NCBI GenBank assembly: GCA_023400335.1
Contig: JAEXFF010000006.1
Coordinates: 1 to 15,279 of the forward strand
Origin: Bacteroidota bacterium
Lineage (GTDB): Bacteria > Bacteroidota > Bacteroidia > Bacteroidales > Marinifilaceae
Direction: 5' to 3'
Length of the DNA: 15,279 nt
Below, piece by piece: positions 13,095 through 15,279 of this stretch (position 1 is the stretch's first letter; each line of letters begins with the position of its first letter). The translations under genes were made by a program, and so were the position numbers. The notes below the pieces were generated by a model, which was not told the DNA's origin, ran no database searches, and saw nothing but the letters and a program-made list of their open reading frames with translations.

Positions 13095-14339
13095 TTACTT
13101 CAGTATACAGCGCTTTATTTCCTCTATAATATACGTTACATCCTCATCCGTCACACAAGGACCACTTGGCAAACATAAACCACATCTGAAAAAGGCTTCA
13201 CTTACCCCATTGACATAACACGGGTTACCAGCATATACCGGTTGCAGGTGCATCGGTTTCCAAAGCGGACGACTCTCTATTCCTGCCTTATCCAACGCCA
13301 GTCGCATCGCTTCTACATTCCGGTTCGGCTCACTAGAGGTATGTAGCGTCCTGGAAGCATGCGTAACTCCTGCCGCTCCACCCACTGCTCCCTGAATGGC
13401 TGTCTCGTAGGCATGTTCTTCACCGGTGACAGGCAGGGAGGGATCGAGTAGAATGGTATTCAGCCAATAGTTACTGTCATAACGGGGAGAGGGATTTTCG
13501 TGAAGCGTGATCCCGTCAACGCCTGAAAGCAATTGTTGGTAGAGGGCACAAATATGTTGGTGATGGGAGATATGGTCACGAACCACGGTCATCTGACCGC
13601 GCCCTATTCCGGCACAGATATTTGACATCCGATAGTTATACCCGATTTGCTCGTGCTGGTAATAGGGATATGCCTCACGTGCCTGCGTGGCATAGAACAT
13701 GATCTCTTTTTTAGTTTCTGCATCGGGACAGATCAGGGCACCGCCTCCGGAGGTGGTGATCATTTTGTTACCATTGAACGAAAGTACTCCGAACCGCCCA
13801 AACGTTCCACACACCTGACCATCGAAACGGGAACCGAAGCCCTCGGCTGCATCCTCAATCACCGGAATATCGTATCGGTTAGCGATGGACATGATCGCGT
13901 CTATCTTTGCCGGCATGCCGTAGAGATAGACCGGTACGATGGCCTTCGGTTTTTTTCCGGTTTTGGCAATACGGTCACGAATCGCCTCTTCCAGTAGTTC
14001 CGGGTCCATGTTCCAGCTGTCGCGTTCTGAATCTACAAAAACCGGTATCCCACCCAGATAAGTTATCGGATGCGAAGAAGCGCAAAAGGTAAAGCTCTGA
14101 CAAATTACCTCGTCTCCCGGACCCACTCCGCAAGCCAGAAGTGCCAGATGTACCGCTGCCGTACCGGCAGACAAGGCTACCACCTGTTTATCTTCCCCCA
14201 CAAAGTCCTCTAAGCACTCCTCAAAAGCATTCACATTAGGTCCCAATGGAACCACCCAGTTTGTATCAAATGCTTCCTTGATAAAAGCCTGTTCCTTGCC
14301 AGACATGTGTGCAAGGCAAAGGTAAATTCTGTTTTTCAT
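13095..14339 (-). CDS. DegT/DnrJ/EryC1/StrS-family sugar aminotransferase
   Basis: A PLP-dependent aminotransferase that converts a nucleotide-linked ketosugar to an aminosugar, as in bacillosamine-type and other surface-polysaccharide pathways. The 414-aa protein shows ALSAGTAAVHLALLACGVG, the PLP-binding segment PVIEDAAEGFGS, and the catalytic lysine K192 in LSFNGNKMITTSGGG. The C-terminal part has IESRPLWKPMHLQP and GLCLPSG. It is closest in pattern to the PglE-like branch. It is longer than the common 370-390 aa because of an extra segment of about 35-40 residues near 302-338 (HAYETAIQGAVGGAAG..), rich in Gly and Ala. Base use looks somewhat richer in G+C than the neighbours by eye. The FemAB/GNAT-like gene lies 143 nt upstream on the same strand. 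The remnant of a homologue lies downstream. Confidence 0.92.
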   Translation of the reverse strand: MKNRIYLCLAHMSGKEQAFIKEAFDTNWVVPLGPNVNAFEECLEDFVGEDKQVVALSAGTAAVHLALLACGVGPGDEVICQSFTFCASSHPITYLGGIPVFVDSERDSWNMDPELLEEAIRDRIAKTGKKPKAIVPVYLYGMPAKIDAIMSIANRYDIPVIEDAAEGFGSRFDGQVCGTFGRFGVLSFNGNKMITTSGGGALICPDAETKKEIMFYATQAREAYPYYQHEQIGYNYRMSNICAGIGRGQMTVVRDHISHHQHICALYQQLLSGVDGITLHENPSPRYDSNYWLNTILLDPSLPVTGEEHAYETAIQGAVGGAAGVTHASRTLHTSSEPNRNVEAMRLALDKAGIESRPLWKPMHLQPVYAGNPCYVNGVSEAFFRCGLCLPSGPCVTDEDVTYIIEEIKRCILK

Positions 14340-14482
14340 GTTATGCTCTATATAAAAAATATAAACATCAAATTTCGCAGCCTCTAACTACAGGCATACA
14401 AAGCTCCATGCCCACAAATATTCGCTTGAAGAATAAATAGTCACTTTAATAGAAAATTCCACTTATAAAAGACAGTAGATTA

Positions 14483-15279
14483 TTAACCTCTGTATACCGG
14501 GAAAAAAGAAGAGTCTGGCATAAATCCAGCATCCTGTTGCTGGCGCAATGTTACCAATTGCCCATAAGCTGTCGGATCAAATACAATTTTACCAATCGAA
14601 AAAGTAATATTGGAATTCCGGTTAAAAGCTTGCTTGAATTTATAAAGCCCGCCTGTTTCATCAGAGCCTAAACCACCTCCCAAATGAAAAGTACGGTATC
14701 CTTGTTCGCATCCCCAGCGTGCAGCTTCATACAACAATAAATTCGAAGGAGCCAGATGTCTGTATTCTGCATCCGAGCCCGAAAGATGATAATGCATCTG
14801 TCCGTTACAGTGCAATATAATCGACATTGCAACCGTCTTTCCGTCCAGCACTGCATAAAATAATTCGTAATGGTTCCAAAGATCCTCGCAGATACTATCG
14901 TAAAAAGCTCCTCCGAAATAATAATATGGATTGGCTTTATCCCGATCCATTGTCGCATTATAAATCGTCTTGAATTCCTGTAATAGCTTTTTGCCTTGTC
15001 CGTGACGTATCTCAATTCCGGCTTTTTGGGCTTTCCGGATCATATTCCTGTTCTTGCTGGTTATATTGTTCCAGATCGTCTCTTCCGAAGCAAGATCCAT
15101 ATAAATCGTATGCCCTAAATCAGTCACCTGAACAATATCCCGCATTTGTTCGGCATTATTTATGATAGGATGAAAACGGGTAAAGTCTGCAATAATCTTA
15201 TTTGTCTGACAAAATTGTAAATACTGATTTGTAAAATCATGTTTTATTGCTACAGTTAGTGGTCCTTCAAAAATAAAAC
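14483..15279 (-). CDS. FemAB/GNAT-like acyltransferase, 5' end beyond window
   Basis: The frame is open from its stop at 14483 to the window edge, so the gene begins outside. At least 264 residues are visible; the ATG at 15145 is internal, because the upstream codons continue a family-like sequence (FEGPLTVAIKHDF, FTRFHPIINN). Recognisable parts are KNRNMIRKAQKAGIEI, ELFYAVLDGKTVAMSIILH, and a C-terminal block HYHLSGSDAEY, LLLYEAARWGCEQGYRTFHLGGG, LYKFKQAFN. This fits the FemAB/BioF2-like GNAT-fold family, which transfers aminoacyl or acyl groups to cell-wall or glycan acceptors. In Bacteroidetes such genes often sit in polysaccharide loci next to DegT aminotransferases. A FemX-like peptidoglycan role is less likely given this context. 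The substrate is unknown. Confidence 0.8.
   Translation of the reverse strand, partial: FIFEGPLTVAIKHDFTNQYLQFCQTNKIIADFTRFHPIINNAEQMRDIVQVTDLGHTIYMDLASEETIWNNITSKNRNMIRKAQKAGIEIRHGQGKKLLQEFKTIYNATMDRDKANPYYYFGGAFYDSICEDLWNHYELFYAVLDGKTVAMSIILHCNGQMHYHLSGSDAEYRHLAPSNLLLYEAARWGCEQGYRTFHLGGGLGSDETGGLYKFKQAFNRNSNITFSIGKIVFDPTAYGQLVTLRQQQDAGFMPDSSFFPVYRG

Noticed and set aside
15143..15145. ATG as the start of the FemAB/GNAT-like gene
   Set aside because: The frame stays open to the window end, and the upstream codons read as a continuation of the family, with FTRFHP, so the gene is cut by the edge.

Overview
The window looks like chromosomal DNA of an anaerobic member of the Bacteroidales. Several start sites are preceded by the Bacteroidetes-type promoter -7 element TAnnTTTG, most clearly the SRP RNA promoter (TTTG, 19 nt, TACTTTTG). 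Genes lack strong Shine-Dalgarno sequences, and the gene content fits (rubredoxin, LutABC lactate oxidation, an FtsY without an acidic domain). The genus cannot be fixed from the sequence; a gut or oral Bacteroidales is the inference.

Layout. 1-122: the 3' part of a 5S rRNA and its terminator, the tail of an rRNA operon. 202-1152: ftsY, the SRP receptor. 1305-5570, minus strand: a four-gene L-lactate operon in the order permease, lutA, lutB, lutC, with a strong terminator at 1244-1284. 5571-6135 is a long AT-rich spacer. 6136-6600 is a low-molecular-weight protein tyrosine phosphatase, tail to tail with a DEAD-box RNA helicase (6605-7849, minus). 8252-9370 is a two-gene unit, a DUF5063-type protein and a DEDD-family 3'-5' exonuclease. 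It overlaps tail to tail with a minus-strand signalling pair: a GAF-like protein followed by a histidine kinase with a degenerate receiver domain at its N terminus. 11291-11710 is a stable-RNA unit: SRP RNA, tRNA-Thr(UGU) and tRNA-Thr(GGU), ending in a hairpin terminator. 11796-12607 holds a hexapeptide sugar O-acetyltransferase and a convergent rubredoxin, with REP-like repeats on both sides of the acetyltransferase. 12748-15279, minus strand, is the end of what looks like a surface-polysaccharide locus: a FemAB/GNAT-like gene cut by the window edge, a DegT-type aminotransferase, and the C-terminal remnant of a second aminotransferase.

How it works together. Permease plus LutABC should import lactate and oxidise it to pyruvate. 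FtsY and the SRP RNA are two parts of the co-translational membrane-targeting system. The SRP RNA lies only about 2 nt upstream of tRNA-Thr, so tRNA processing probably forms its 3' end.

Most interesting points: the remnant aminotransferase C terminus beside an intact homologue (a likely scar of polysaccharide-locus exchange); the REP-like repeats that flank the acetyltransferase and supply its stop codon; the SRP RNA-tRNA arrangement; and the pseudo-receiver histidine kinase paired with a stand-alone GAF-like protein. I see no convincing evidence of a wholly new defence or mobile system here.
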